In this document: positions 17,380 through 31,119 of the stretch, in pieces
Layout: every line of letters starts with the position of its first letter
How positions within the stretch are numbered: position 1 is the stretch's first letter
The notes under the pieces: model-generated
The model's database searches: none
What the model was told of the DNA's origin: nothing
What the model saw: only the letters and a program-made list of their open reading frames with translations
Position numbers and translations under genes: made by a program
Origin: CADEEN01 sp963706685
GTDB lineage: Bacteria; Pseudomonadota; Gammaproteobacteria; Burkholderiales; Burkholderiaceae_C
DNA length: 64,000 nt
Reading direction: 5' to 3'
Assembly: GCA_963706685.1 (NCBI GenBank)
Contig: CAVPMY010000017.1
Coordinates: 434,001-498,000 of the forward strand

Positions 17380-20300
17380 ATGGAAGAGCGCGTCCTGCAT
17401 TCAGCCGACCTCGGGCCGCTGCTGCTCGGCAGCGAAGTCAACGACAGCCGCGCGCTGGTTGCCAACGATGCGGCGGCGCAGACGCCAGGGCCACGAGATC
17501 GCCTTCATCGACGCGGCGCTGCCCGACGCCGGCGAACTGCGCGCCGACCTGCTGGCGCAGCAGGCCGCCGGGCGGCCGATCGAGATCGTCACCATCGACG
17601 GCGGCAGCGACGGCCTGGCGCTGATCACGCAGACGCTGGCCGACCGCCACGACATCAGCGCCGTGCATGTGCTGGCGCACGGCAGCGACGGCGTCCTGCA
17701 ACTCGGCAGCGTGACGCTGGACGCCAAGGCGCTGCTGCAGCGGGCCGCTGAAGTGGCCGGCTGGGGAGCAGCGCTGACGGCCGACGCCGACCTGCTGCTT
17801 GTACGGCTGCGACGTCGCACAGACTGCGTTCGGTCGCCACTTCGTGCAAGACCTCGCGGCGCTGACCGGCGCCGACGTGGCGGCCAGCAGCGACCTCACG
17901 GGTGCCGCGGTGGCCGGCGGCAATTGGGCATTGGAACGAACCACCGGTGCCATCGAAGCGCAGCTTGCACCCAGCACCACCGCACAGCAGCAGTGGCAGG
18001 GCACGATGGCGCTGATCGGCAGCGATTCATTCACCAACAATGGCGACCTGAACGGTCAAGGCGGCGGCACCGGCTGGTCCAACAGTTGGTCCAACGGCAG
18101 CTCGCAGTTCCAGGTCGTCGGCGGAGGCCTCAGCGACCCGAGCGGATTGCTGCCCGCCAGTGGCGGTGCCGTGCAACTGACGGTCAGCGGCAATCTGTCG
18201 ACGGCCAGTGCGGTGCGCAATCTTTCGACGACCGTCGGCGCCGACGGCACGAGCACCTGGATCAGCTTCCTGGTCCAGCCCAACCGCGTGGGCTTCGCCG
18301 ACTACGCGGGCGTCGAGTTCGGCAGCACGTCGGCAACGGTCGGTTTTGCCGGCTACAACGGCAGCAATTTCATACTCGGCGTGGCCGGCTCGGTGAGCCC
18401 GGCCACGGTCAGCGGCATCACCCCCGTGGCGGGCACCACTTACCTGCTGGTGGTCCAGATCACCCATGCCGCCGGCAACGATGCGATCACGTTGTATGTC
18501 AACCCGACCCCGGGCCAGGCCATGCCGACCTCGACCTACACGGCCAGCGCGAGCATGGACCTGGGCAGTTTCACGCGTATCGCGCTGTCGGGCGGCAATG
18601 GCTTTGGTGTCAACAACGCCAAGCTCGACGAGATCAGCATCGGCCAGACCTTTGCCGATGTGGCGTCCAGTGTGGCGGTCAACGCCGCGCCGGTGTTGAC
18701 CACCACCGGCACGCCGCTGGCCTACTCCGAGAACCAGGCCGCGACGCGCGATCGACGCCGGCTTGACCGTGACCGACGCCGACAGCACCAACCTGACCGG
18801 CGCCACCGTCGCTATCTCGGCCAACTACGCCAACGGCCAGGACGTCCTGGCCTTTACGAACCAGCTCGGCATCAGCGGCAGCTGGAACGCCGGCTGCCGG
18901 CGTGTTGACGCTGAGCGGCAGCGCGCCGGTCGCCGACTACCAGACCGCGCTGCGCTCGGTCACCTACGCCAACACCAGCGACGACCCGAGCACGACGGCC
19001 CGCACGTTTCACTTCGTCGTCAACGATGGCGTCGCGGCCAGCGTCGCGGCCACCCGGGCCGTGAATGTCGCCGCGGTGGTCGACCATCTGCGTCACGGTC
19101 GACACGGCCAGCGACACGGCCGACGGCGTCACGACCAGCATCGACGCGCTGCTGGCCAACAAGGGCGCCGACGGTTTCATCTCGCTGCGCGAGGCGATCA
19201 TCGCGGCCAACAATACCGGCGGGCTCGACACGATCCGCTTCAACATCGGCGGCGGCGGCCTGCAGACCATCAGCCTGCTGAGCGCGCTGCCGACGATCAG
19301 CGGCGCGGTCGTGATCGACGGCAGCACCCAGGGCGGCTTCGCCGGCGTGCCGCTGATCGAGCTGAAGGGCAACGGCCTCAACGCCGACGGCCTGGCCCTC
19401 CAGGGCGGCGGCTCGACGGTGCGCGGGCTGATCATCAACGGCTTCGACCAGTACGGCATCTCGTTGACGGGCGCGGGCGGCAACGTCATCCAGGGCAACT
19501 ACATCGGCACCAACGCCGCGGGCACCGCGGCCGTGCTCAACAAGAACGGCGGCATCGAGATCAGGACCGCCAACAACCTGATCGGCGGCACCTCGGCCGC
19601 CGACCGCAACGTCATCTCGGGCAACGGCAGCGGCGACGTGCCGGGCATCGTCGTCCGCACGCCGTCGGCCATCGGCAACGTCATCCAGGGCAACTACATC
19701 GGCCTGAACGCGGCCGGCACCGCCGGCATCGCCAACTCCGGCAGCGGCATCGACATCTACGGCGGCGCCGGCGGCACGATCATCGGCGGCACCGTGGCCG
19801 GCGCCGGCAACGTGATCTCCGGCAACGACACCGGCAGCGACGGCATCTGGATCAGCGGCGGCTCGGGCAACGTCATCCAGGGCAACCTGATGGGCACCGA
19901 CGCCGCCGGCGTGGCCGCCGTGCCCAACGACTACAGCGGCATCTACATCACCAGCTCGACCGACAACCTGATCGGCGGCACCGCGGCCGGCGCCGGCAAC
20001 GTGATCGCCTATGCCAGCAATTCCGGCGTCATCGTCATCGGCAACAGTTCGGTGCGCAACGCCATCCTCGGCAACTCGATCCACGGCAACGGCCTGCTGG
20101 GCATCGACCTGAGGGAGGACGGCGTCAGCATCAACGACGGCATCAAGGAGTCGCGGCCGAACGAGAGCATGGACTCGCCGGTCTTCACACTGACCTCGCT
20201 CGCCGGGTCGACCCTGACGCTGGCCGGCTACGTGGGCAGCGCCGCCGGCCAGAGCGTTTTTGCCGGCGCGCGGGTCGAAGTGTTCGTCGCCGACGACGAC

Positions 20301-23300
20301 GCCAGCGGCTTCGGCGAAGGGCGGACCTACCTCGGCTTCCTGACGACGGATGCCAGCGGCAACTTCAGCGGCGATCTCACCGTCTCCGGGGTCAACGTGG
20401 GCCACAAGCTGACCGCGACGGCCACCGACGCGGCCGGCAATACTTCGGAGTTCGGCGCCAACCGGGTCGCGCTCGGCGCGGGCAACGTCGCGCCGTCGGC
20501 CACCAACCTGAGTGCAGGCCAGACCTACACCGAAGACACGCCGCTGGCACTGACGCCGATCGTCGTCAGCGATGCCGACAGCGCCGAACGTCACCGCGAC
20601 GCTGACGCTGTCGGCGCCGGGTGCGGGCAGCTTGAATATCGGCACTGCCGGCGCGGTGACCTCGACCTACAACGCCGGCACCGGCGTGTGGGACGCGAGC
20701 GGCGCGATCGCCGATGTGAACACCCTGCTGGCAGCGCTGACCTTCACGCCGACGACCAACTACAACGCCAACTTCACATTGCCACCAGCGTAAGCGACGG
20801 GGCGGCCGCGCCGGTCACCGGAACGAAGGCCTTCACCGGCGTGGCGGTCAACGACCCGCCGGTCATCACCAGCAACGGCGGCGCTGCCAACGCCAACGTG
20901 AGCGTGCCCGAGAACACGAGCGCCGTCACGACGGTCACCGCCACCGATGTCGAAGGCAGCCCGCTCGTCTACAGCATCCTCCCCGGCGCCGACGCGGCCC
21001 GCTTCGCGATCGACGGCTCGACGGGCGTGCTGCGCTTCATCGTGCCGCCGAATTTCGAGGCGCCGACCGATGCCGGCGGCAACAACGTCTACGACGTGAC
21101 CGTGCGGGCCAGCGACGGCAGCCTGACCGCCAGCCAGGCGATCGCAGTCACGGTCACGCAACGTGACCGAAGCCCTGCGACGACCGGCGAGCAGCGCGTC
21201 AACACCATCGCCGCCGGCACGCAGGAAACCTCGAGCGGACGATCGCGGCAGCCCGCGCGCCGTGGCGATGTCGCCGGCCGGCGACTATGTCGTGGTCTGG
21301 TCGAGCCAGAGCCAGGACGGCAGCGGCTGGGGCGTCTACGGCCAGCGCTACGACAAGACCGGCATGACGGTCGGCGGCGAGTTCGCCGTCAACCAGGTGA
21401 TCGCCGGCGACCAGGTCTGGGCGACGGTGGCGATCGACGTCAGCGGCCGCTTCGTCGTCTCGTGGACCAGCACCGGCCAGGACGGCACCGGGCAAAGCGT
21501 CTATGCCCGCCTGTACAACGCCGACGGCAGCAACAACGGCGGCGAGTTCCGCGTCAACACCACCAATACCGGCAACCAGTACAACAGCACGGTGGCGATG
21601 GATGCCAATGGCAACTTCGTCGTCGTCTGGCAGGGCGAGGGCCCCGGGGACACCGACGGCATCTTCGGGCGGCGCTTCAACGCCGACGGCAGCGCCGAAA
21701 GACGCGGCCGAGTTCCGCGTCAATACCGACCTGTTGCGACCGCATTACGACGCCAGCGTGTCGATGAACGCCAGCGGCGCGTTCGCGGTGATGTGGGACA
21801 ACAACGCCGGCGTGCAACTGCGCCGCTACGACAGCAGTGGCGCGGCGCAGGGCGGCGAGATCAACGTCGACAACGGCATGAGCGCCGGCAACGGCTCGAT
21901 TGCGCTGGCCGACGACGGCAGCCTGGTCGTCGTGTGGCGCGAAACGCAACCTCGACGAGGGCGTTTTCCTGCAGCGCTACAACACCCTGGGCGCGCCCAT
22001 CGGCGGCGCCGTGCAGCGTCAACGCGACCACCGTGTTCGACCAGACCAGCCCGTCGATCGCGATGGACGGCGCCGGCAACTTCATCGTCGCCTGGGAGGG
22101 CAACGGCCCGGGCGACACCAGTGGTGTGTTCGCGCAGAAGTACAACGCCGCGGGTGCCGCGGTCGGCGGCGAGTTCCGCATCAATTCGACGACGCTCGGA
22201 ACCCAGGCGCAAGGTCTCGCTGGCGATGCTCGACCTGAACAACTTCGTCGCCGTCTGGTCGGGCCAGGGTCCCGGCGACACCGCCGGCGTGTTTGCCCGC
22301 CAGTACGGCACGCTCAGCTTCGCGCCGGTGATCACCAGCAATGGCGGCGGCGAGACCGCGGCGCATCGACGTCGCCGAGAACAGCACCGCGGTCACCACC
22401 GTCACCGCCACCGATGCCGACCTGCCGGCGCAGACGCTCAGCTACTCGATCGTCGGCGGCGACGATGCCGCCCGATTCAGCATCGATCCCTGGCACCGGC
22501 GTGCTGCGCTTCGTCGCAGCGCCCGACTTCGAGTCGCCGAACGACGTCGGCGCCGACAACGTCTACGACGTGATCGTGCAGGCCAGCGACGGCACGCTGA
22601 CCACCACCCAGGCCATCGCGGTCACGCGTCACCAATGTCAACGACAACGCGCCGGTGTCCACCCCGGCCAGCGCCACGCGGCCCCGAGGACACCCTGCTC
22701 ACCGTGGCGCTCAGCGCCAGCGATGCCGACAGCAGCGTCGCCAGCTTCACCGTGCAGGCGCTGCCGGCCAACGGCACGCTCTACATCGACGCCGCGCGCA
22801 CCACGGCCGTGGTCGCCGGCACCGCCTACCCTGCCAGCGGCGATGCGTTGACGTTGTATTTCTCGCCCGCGGCCAACTGGAATGGCGGCACCAGCTTCAC
22901 CTTCTTTGCCACCGACGACCTTGGACTGGCTGGCACGGCAGCCACGGCGAGCCTGACCATCACCGCGGTCAACGACGCCCCCGTGGCGGCAGACGCCAAC
23001 GCTTCCACAGACGAGAACGCAGTGCTCAGCGCCAATGTGCCGGCGGCCAGCGACGTCGACGGCACCGTGGCCAGCTATGCGCTGGCCAGCGGCGTCGGTG
23101 CGGGCAACGGCAGCCTCGTCTTCAACGCCGACGGCTCGTATGTCTTCAACCCGGGCAGCGACTTCGAAGCGCTGGCCGCGGGCGCCAGCCGCGACGTCAG
23201 CTTCACCTACACCGCGATAGACAACCTCGGTCAAGCCTCGGCGCCGGCCAACTTGACCATCACCGTCAATGGCATCAACAACGCCGCCCTGCTCAGCGCT

Positions 23301-25825
23301 GACGTGGTCAACTTGACCGAAGCCGACAGCGCCGCAGCGATCAGCACCACGGGCGTGTTGAGCATCAGCGACATCGACAGCCCGTCGACCTTCGTCGCGC
23401 AGACCGCCACCGCGGGCAGCCACGGCAGCTTCTCGATCGACGCCGCCGGCGCCTGGACCTACACCGCCAGTTCGGCGCACAACGAGTTCGTTGCCGGCAA
23501 CAACTACACCGACAGCTTCACGGTGAGCAGCGCCGACGGCACGACGACCAGCGTGACGATCAACATCGCCGGCAGCAACGACGCGGCCGTGTTTGGCCCC
23601 GCCGTGGTCAATCTGACCGAGGGCAACAGCGCCGCCGCGATCAGCACCGGCGGCACGCTGACAATCAGCGACGTCGACAGCCCGGCGACCTTCGTCGCGC
23701 AGACCGGCACCGCCGGCAGCTACGGCAGCTTCGCGATCGACGCCGCCGGCGCCTGGGCCTACACCGCTGCTTCCGCGCACAACGAGTTCGTTGCCGGCAC
23801 GACCTACACCGACACGTTCGCGGTAGCCAGCGCCGACGGCACGACCAGCAGCGTAACGATCAACATCGTCGGCAGCAACGACGCGCCGCTGGCCAGTGCG
23901 GCCTCGGTCTCTACCGGTGAAAACGCCGTGCTCAACGCCAGCGTGCCAGCGGCCAGCGACGTCGACGGCACCGTGGCCAGCTACGCGCTGGTCAGCAGCG
24001 TCGGTACGGGCAACGGCAGCCTGACGTTCAACGCCGACGGCACATACACCTTCAACCCGGGCAGCGACTTCGAGGCGCTGGCGGCGGGCGCCAGCCGCGA
24101 TGTCAGCTTCGCCTACGCCGCAATCGACAACCTTGGCCAGGCCTCGGCTGCGGCCACGGTGACCGTGACCGTCAACGGCAGCAACGATGCACCGGTGCTG
24201 GTCACGCCGATCACCAACCAGAGCGCCACCGAAAATGTGGCATTCAGCTTCACGCTGCCGGCGGGCACCTTCGGCGATGCCGACGCCGGTGACACGCTGA
24301 GCTACAACGCGCGCCTGTCCTCCGGCGCAGCGCTGCCGTCGTGGCTGAGCTTCGACGCCGCGACACGCAACTTCAGCGGCACGCCGGCCAATGCCGACGT
24401 GGGTTCGCTGACGGTCCGCGTCACCGCCACCGACAGCGCCAACGCAACGGCATTCGGCGACTTCACGTTGGCCGTGGCCAACACCAACGATGCACCACTG
24501 CTCAACGGCCCGATTGCCGACCAGAGCGCCACCGAAGATGTGGCCTTCAACTTCACGCTGCCGGCGGGCACCTTCGGCGATGTCGACGCCGGAGACACGC
24601 TGAGCTACAGCGCGCGCCTGTCGTCGGGCGCAGCGCTGCCGCCGTGGCTGACCTTCGACGCCGCGACGCGCACCTTCAGCGGCACGCCGGCCAATGCCGA
24701 CGTGGGCTCGCTGACAGTCCGCGTCACCGCCACCGACAGCGCCAACGCAACGGCCATCGGCGACTTTGCGCTGGCGGTCGCCAATGTCAACGATGCACCG
24801 CTGCTGGCACAGCCGATTGCCGGCCAGGCCGCCGCGCACGACGCGCCATTCAGCTTTACCGTGCCCGCGGCCACGTTCATCGATATCGATGTCGGCGACA
24901 CACTGACCTACAGCGCTGCACTCGCCTCGGGCGACCCGCTGCCGAGCTGGCTCGTGTTCGACGGCGCTGCCCTGTCGTTCAACGGCACGCCGCAGACCAG
25001 TGATGCGGGACAACTCATCGTGCGCGTGACGGCAACCGACAGCAGCGGCGCCGGCGCACAGGCACTGTTCGTGATCAGGGTGGCGAGCCCGCTGGTGGTG
25101 GCACCCGCGGCTGCCGGCTGCGGCCGCTCCACCGCCGGCGGACGTCGCTGTCGTCGACGCGACGCCGAGCTGCCGCCACCGTACGACCGCCAGGCAAAAC
25201 CCCTGTATCCGTGTCGCCCGGCCGCACCGTCGCCGAGCTGGCGTTCGATTTCGGCGGCGGCAACAGCGAGTCGAGCGCCATCGTCGCGCCGCGCCAGCAC
25301 CGACGGCGTGAGCGCATTGCGCACGGCCAGCCGCTACGACGCCGTGCTGGCCGATGCCGTGGCGCTCCCCTTCGCCGAGCTGGCGTCGAGCCCGCTGTCG
25401 CAGCTGCTGCGCAACGACGACCTGCAGCGCAAGTTCGACGAGATGCTGCGCCAGATGAATGAGACCAGCGACGCGCGGCGACTGCTCGCCGAGACGGGGA
25501 TGGTGCTGTCGGCCGGCCTGTCGATCGGCTACGTGGTCTGGCTGGTGCGCGGCGGCGTGCTGATCAGCTCGATGATGTCGGCCCTGCCGGCATGGCAGAT
25601 GATCGATCCGATGCCGATCCTGGCCGCCGCGCGCAAGTCCAGTCGCAAGACCACGCTCGAAGCCGAAGAGCCGGAGGTCGAGCGCCTGTTCGACGATGCG
25701 CCGAGCAGCCGTGACGGTGCGCGCGTCGCCACGCCGGCCACAAAGCCCAGCCGCATTGCGACACCCTCACCAGCGCCGGCACCACAGGGTTCTGCCGATC
25801 GCCAACCGGCGACGGAGGTCAGCCC

Positions 25826-25829
<4 letters not shown>
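17380..25829 (+). CDS. Giant multidomain surface/exported protein: DUF4347, beta-helix, cadherin, VCBS (frameshifted)
   Basis: About 2,800 residues. The N-terminus MEERVLHSADLGPLLLG resembles the LEPR-XLL sorting motif. Next come DUF4347 (17.46-17.98 kb), a ConA-like domain (18.0-18.7 kb), a cadherin-like domain, a CSLREA-type beta-helix (GFISLREAIIAANN; 19.1-20.2 kb), cadherin-like domains, FVVVWQG-type repeats (21.2-22.3 kb), two further cadherin domains, and repeats A1-B1-B2-A2-C1-C2-C3 where B is VCBS and C is dystroglycan-type cadherin. The C-terminus holds a hydrophobic segment (LSAGLSIGYVVWLVRGGVL, about 25510-25566) before a Pro/Arg tail. No RTX nonapeptides are seen. About 17 indels lie before 22.7 kb; 22.7-25.1 kb is clean. 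An in-frame TTG at 17353 is another possible start. The stop overlaps the kinase gene (ATGA). Confidence 0.85.
22980..24185 (+). repeat. Nested A-B-B-A domain repeats in the giant gene
   Basis: Domain A (SDVDGTVASYAL...FEALAAGASRDVSF) occurs at 22980-23277 and again at 23884-24180. Between them the VCBS domain B (VVNLTE...SAAAIST...HNEFVAG) occurs twice in tandem, at 23300-23580 and 23601-23880. The copies are close at DNA level, long identical runs being visible by eye. The mirrored order A-B-B-A suggests duplication of a whole A-B unit with rearrangement, or conversion between copies. Such arrays are prone to recombination-driven length change. Confidence 0.8.
24187..25085 (+). repeat. Three tandem dystroglycan-type cadherin repeats
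   Basis: Three units of about 300 bp (24187-24489, 24490-24792, 24793-25085) each encode NDAP...FxFTLPAGTF.D.D.GDTL..A.LASG..LPSWL.FD followed by F.GTP and a VRVTATDS strand. Units 1 and 2 are nearly identical; unit 3 is diverged and ends the extracellular part. Cadherin-like units of this class bind calcium or carbohydrate in other bacterial surface proteins; that is family knowledge, not shown here. Confidence 0.8.
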
Positions 25830-28368
<2,539 letters not shown>

Positions 28369-28372
<4 letters not shown>

Positions 28373-30174
28373 TGAACAACGATATCTGGAGCGGATCGCT
28401 GCATCCCGGTCTCGACGAAGACGGTGCGATTCCGGCGCGATCGCCTTTGCTCGATGCCAAGGTGATGATGGTCGACGACGAACCGTTGATGACCGATCTG
28501 ATCCAGACCCACCTCGAGGACGAGGGCTACACCAATTTCGTCGTCACCAACGACCCGTGCCAGGCACTCGAGCTGCTGAAACGCGAGAAGCCCGGCGTGC
28601 TGCTGCTCGACCTGATGATGCCGCAGGTCTCCGGCTTCGATTTGCTGGCGGCGATGCGCGCCAGCAGCGAACTGCGCTACACGCCGGTGATCGTTCTGAC
28701 CGCAGCCACCGGCGCCGATTCCAAGTTGCGGGCGTTGCGACTCGGCGCGACCGATTTCCTGGGCAAACCGGTCGATGCCAGCGAGTTGGTGCTGCGCGTG
28801 CGCAACACGCTGGCGTTCCAGCAGTACCGAGAGCGCCAGGTCAATTTCGACCAGGTCACCGGCCTGCCCAACGAACGCTTGTTCGAGCGCGCCATCGACA
28901 AGCTGCTGGCGCAGCCGGAGCTGCGCAACGGATTGCTGGCGCTGTTCAGCATCACCGTGCCCGAGTGCCAGCAATTGCGCGAGAGCGTCGATCGACCGAC
29001 GGCCAACGCGCTGGCGGCGGTGGTGGCCAGACGGCTCGAGCGGCTGTCCGGGCTCGGCGCCGATGCCGCCACGGGGTTGCGCGCGCCGGATTCGTCGCCG
29101 CGGGTGGCACGGCTGGGCGAACAGATGTTCGGCCTGGTGGTCGATGATCTTCGCGACAGCAACGCCGTCGTGACCTGTGCCAAGCGCGTGCTGGCTGCGC
29201 TGTCCGAGCCGGTGCTGCTGGATCGGCACGAAGTCGTCCCGGTGCCCTGGCTGGGCGTGGCGGTCGCGCCGGGCGACGGCAACAGTGCCGGCACGCTGCG
29301 CCAGAGCGCCGATCTTGCTGCCACGCACGGGCGCCGGCAAGCCACAGCCCAGATCACCTTCGCGTCACCCGAACTCAACGCCCAGTCCTACCAGCGGCTG
29401 ATGCTGGGCTCGCAACTGCGTGGCGCAGCACAGCGCGACGAGTTGCGTCTGCACTACCAGCCCAAGGTCAACGTGGCCAATGGACACATCGTCGGCGTCG
29501 AGGCGCTGGTGCGCTGGCAGCACCCCGAACATGGCCTGCTGCCGCCTGGCCGATTCATCCCGCTGTCCGAGGAACTCGGGCTGACCTCCATCATTGGCGA
29601 ATGGGTGCTCGAACAGGCCTGCCGAGAAGTCGCCGGCTGGGCGCGAAATGGCCTGCGCGAGATCTCGGTGGCCGTCAACGTGTCGAAGCTGCAGGTTGTC
29701 GCGGGCGACCTCGGTCAAGTCGTGCGGCGCGCCCTGTTCGACAGCGGCTTGCCAGCCCGGCAACTGGTGATCGAGCTGACGGAAAGCATGCTGATGGACG
29801 ACGTGCCGCACTGCCTGGCGCTGATGAACGACCTGAAGTCGATCGGCGTGACGCTGGCGATCGACGATTTTGGAACCGGCTATTCGTCGCTGTCGTACCT
29901 GAAGAAGTTTCCGCTCGACGAGCTCAAGATCGACCGCTCCTTCATCGCCGACCTGCCGGGCCGCGCCACCGACACGGCGCTGGTGCGCACCGTGATCGAG
30001 CTCGGCCACAGCCTGGGCATGACAGTCACTGCAGAGGGTGTGGAGACCGATGCCCAGCTGGCCTGCGTGACGCAGTTGGGCTGCGACACCTTCCAGGGCT
30101 TCCTGTTCGAGCGGCCCGTGCCGCCGCAGCGTTGCCTCGAACTGATCAGCTCGCAGGCGGCCGTTGCCTGCTGA
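28369..30174 (+). CDS. Response regulator REC-(degenerate GGDEF)-EAL c-di-GMP phosphodiesterase
   Basis: 601 residues. The receiver has VMMVDDEP, phosphoacceptor LLLDLMMPQ and KPVDASE. The middle GGDEF-like region keeps FDQVTGLPNERLFERAI but has RLGEQMFG in place of GGDEF, so it cannot be a cyclase. The EAL domain is complete: VEALVRWQHP, ELTESMLMDD, LAIDDFGTGYSSL, LKIDRSFI and TAEGVET supply the metal and catalytic residues, with LLPPGRFIP before them. It should hydrolyse c-di-GMP when phosphorylated. The upstream coupled kinase, whose Hpt needs a receiver partner, is the likely donor. Lowering c-di-GMP would be expected to affect adhesin display or retention; that is inference. Confidence 0.95.
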
Positions 30175-30207
30175 TGCGGCGCGGTGGCGCTGATAGCATC
30201 CGCAGCC

Positions 30208-30828
30208 ATGGAAACCCCGGGCAACCTGTTCGTCGTCGCAGCGCCGAGCGGCGCCGGCAAATCCAGCCTCGTCAAGGCGCTGCTCGAACTCGACTCGCAC
30301 CTGGTGGTGTCGGTGTCGCACACCACCCGTGCGCCGCGCGGCCAGGAACAGCATGGACGCGAGTACTGGTTCGTCGATGAACCCGAGTTCCGCGCCATGG
30401 CCGATCGCGGCGAGTTCTTCGAATGGGCCCAGGTCCACGGCAAGCTCTACGGCACCTCGCGCCTGGCCATCGCCGACCGGCTGGCCCACGGCGAAGACGT
30501 GGTGCTCGAAATCGACTGGCAAGGCGCGCTGCAGATCAAGCGCCTGTTCGAGCACACGGTGCTGATTTTCGTGCTGCCGCCGTCGTGGGACGAGCTGCGG
30601 CAGCGCCTGCTGCGCCGCGGCGAGGACAACGACGACACGATCGAGCAGCGCATGGCCAATGCACGAGAGGAAGTGGCCCACGCCCGCGATTTCGACTTTG
30701 TTATCATCAATGCCCTGTTCGAGACGGCGCTTTTCGATCTGAAGACCGTTGTCCACTCCCAGCGATTGAAGTACGCCGCCCAACGGCGCAACAAGTCTGC
30801 CGTGTTCACGGCCTTGAATCTCGATTGA
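30208..30828 (+). CDS. gmk: Guanylate kinase
   Basis: 206 residues from the ATG at 30208, with P-loop APSGAGKSSLVKALL and family stretches SVSHTTRAPRGQEQHGREYW, GEFFEWAQVHGKLYGTS, VVLEIDWQGALQIK and RLLRRGEDNDDTIEQRM. It phosphorylates GMP/dGMP. rpoZ starts 15 bp downstream. An in-frame ATG eight codons upstream would extend the protein past the conserved start, so the internal ATG is preferred. It is normally preceded by yicC; here it follows the EAL gene by 33 bp. Confidence 0.96.
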   Translation: METPGNLFVVAAPSGAGKSSLVKALLELDSHLVVSVSHTTRAPRGQEQHGREYWFVDEPEFRAMADRGEFFEWAQVHGKLYGTSRLAIADRLAHGEDVVLEIDWQGALQIKRLFEHTVLIFVLPPSWDELRQRLLRRGEDNDDTIEQRMANAREEVAHARDFDFVIINALFETALFDLKTVVHSQRLKYAAQRRNKSAVFTALNLD

Positions 30829-30842
30829 AAGACCCGCACACC

Positions 30843-31049
30843 ATGGCCCGTATCACCGTCGAAGACTGCCTGGACAAGATCCCCAACCGCTTCCAGCTCG
30901 TGCTCGCGGCCACCTACCGCGCGCGCATGCTCAGCCAGGGCCACGCGCCCAAGGTCGAGTCGCGGGGCAACAAGCCGGGCGTGACTGCGCTGCGCGAGAT
31001 CGCAGCCGGTGCCGTCGGCATCGAAATGCTGCGCAAAGTGCCGCTCTGA
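30843..31049 (+). CDS. rpoZ: RNA polymerase omega subunit
   Basis: 68 residues: ARITVEDCLDKIPNRFQLVL followed by AATYRARMLSQGHAPKVE, the conserved omega fold that clamps beta-prime. The length fits betaproteobacterial omega (about 67 aa). It sits between gmk and spoT as usual and is closed by a strong terminator at 31070. Confidence 0.96.
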   Translation: MARITVEDCLDKIPNRFQLVLAATYRARMLSQGHAPKVESRGNKPGVTALREIAAGAVGIEMLRKVPL

Positions 31050-31069
31050 GCCGGGTCGCGCCGGCACTC

Positions 31070-31104
31070 GACAAAGGCGCTCTTCGGAGCGCCTTTGTCG
31101 TTTA
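31070..31104 (+). terminator. Rho-independent terminator after rpoZ
   Basis: A perfect 13-bp stem, GACAAAGGCGCTC (31070-31082) and GAGCGCCTTTGTC (31087-31099), closes a TTCG tetraloop and is followed by GTTTA. It ends 16 bp before the spoT GTG, so spoT expression must rely on read-through or on a promoter inside or upstream of this hairpin. Confidence 0.85.
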
Positions 31105-31119
31105 TGGGAGTATTCGGCT

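Noticed and set aside
19020..25013. Very long open frames on the minus strand across the giant gene
   Set aside because: They are antisense to clear cadherin/VCBS coding and consist of low-complexity Arg/Ala/Gly/Val composition typical of GC-rich shadow frames, with no domain signatures.
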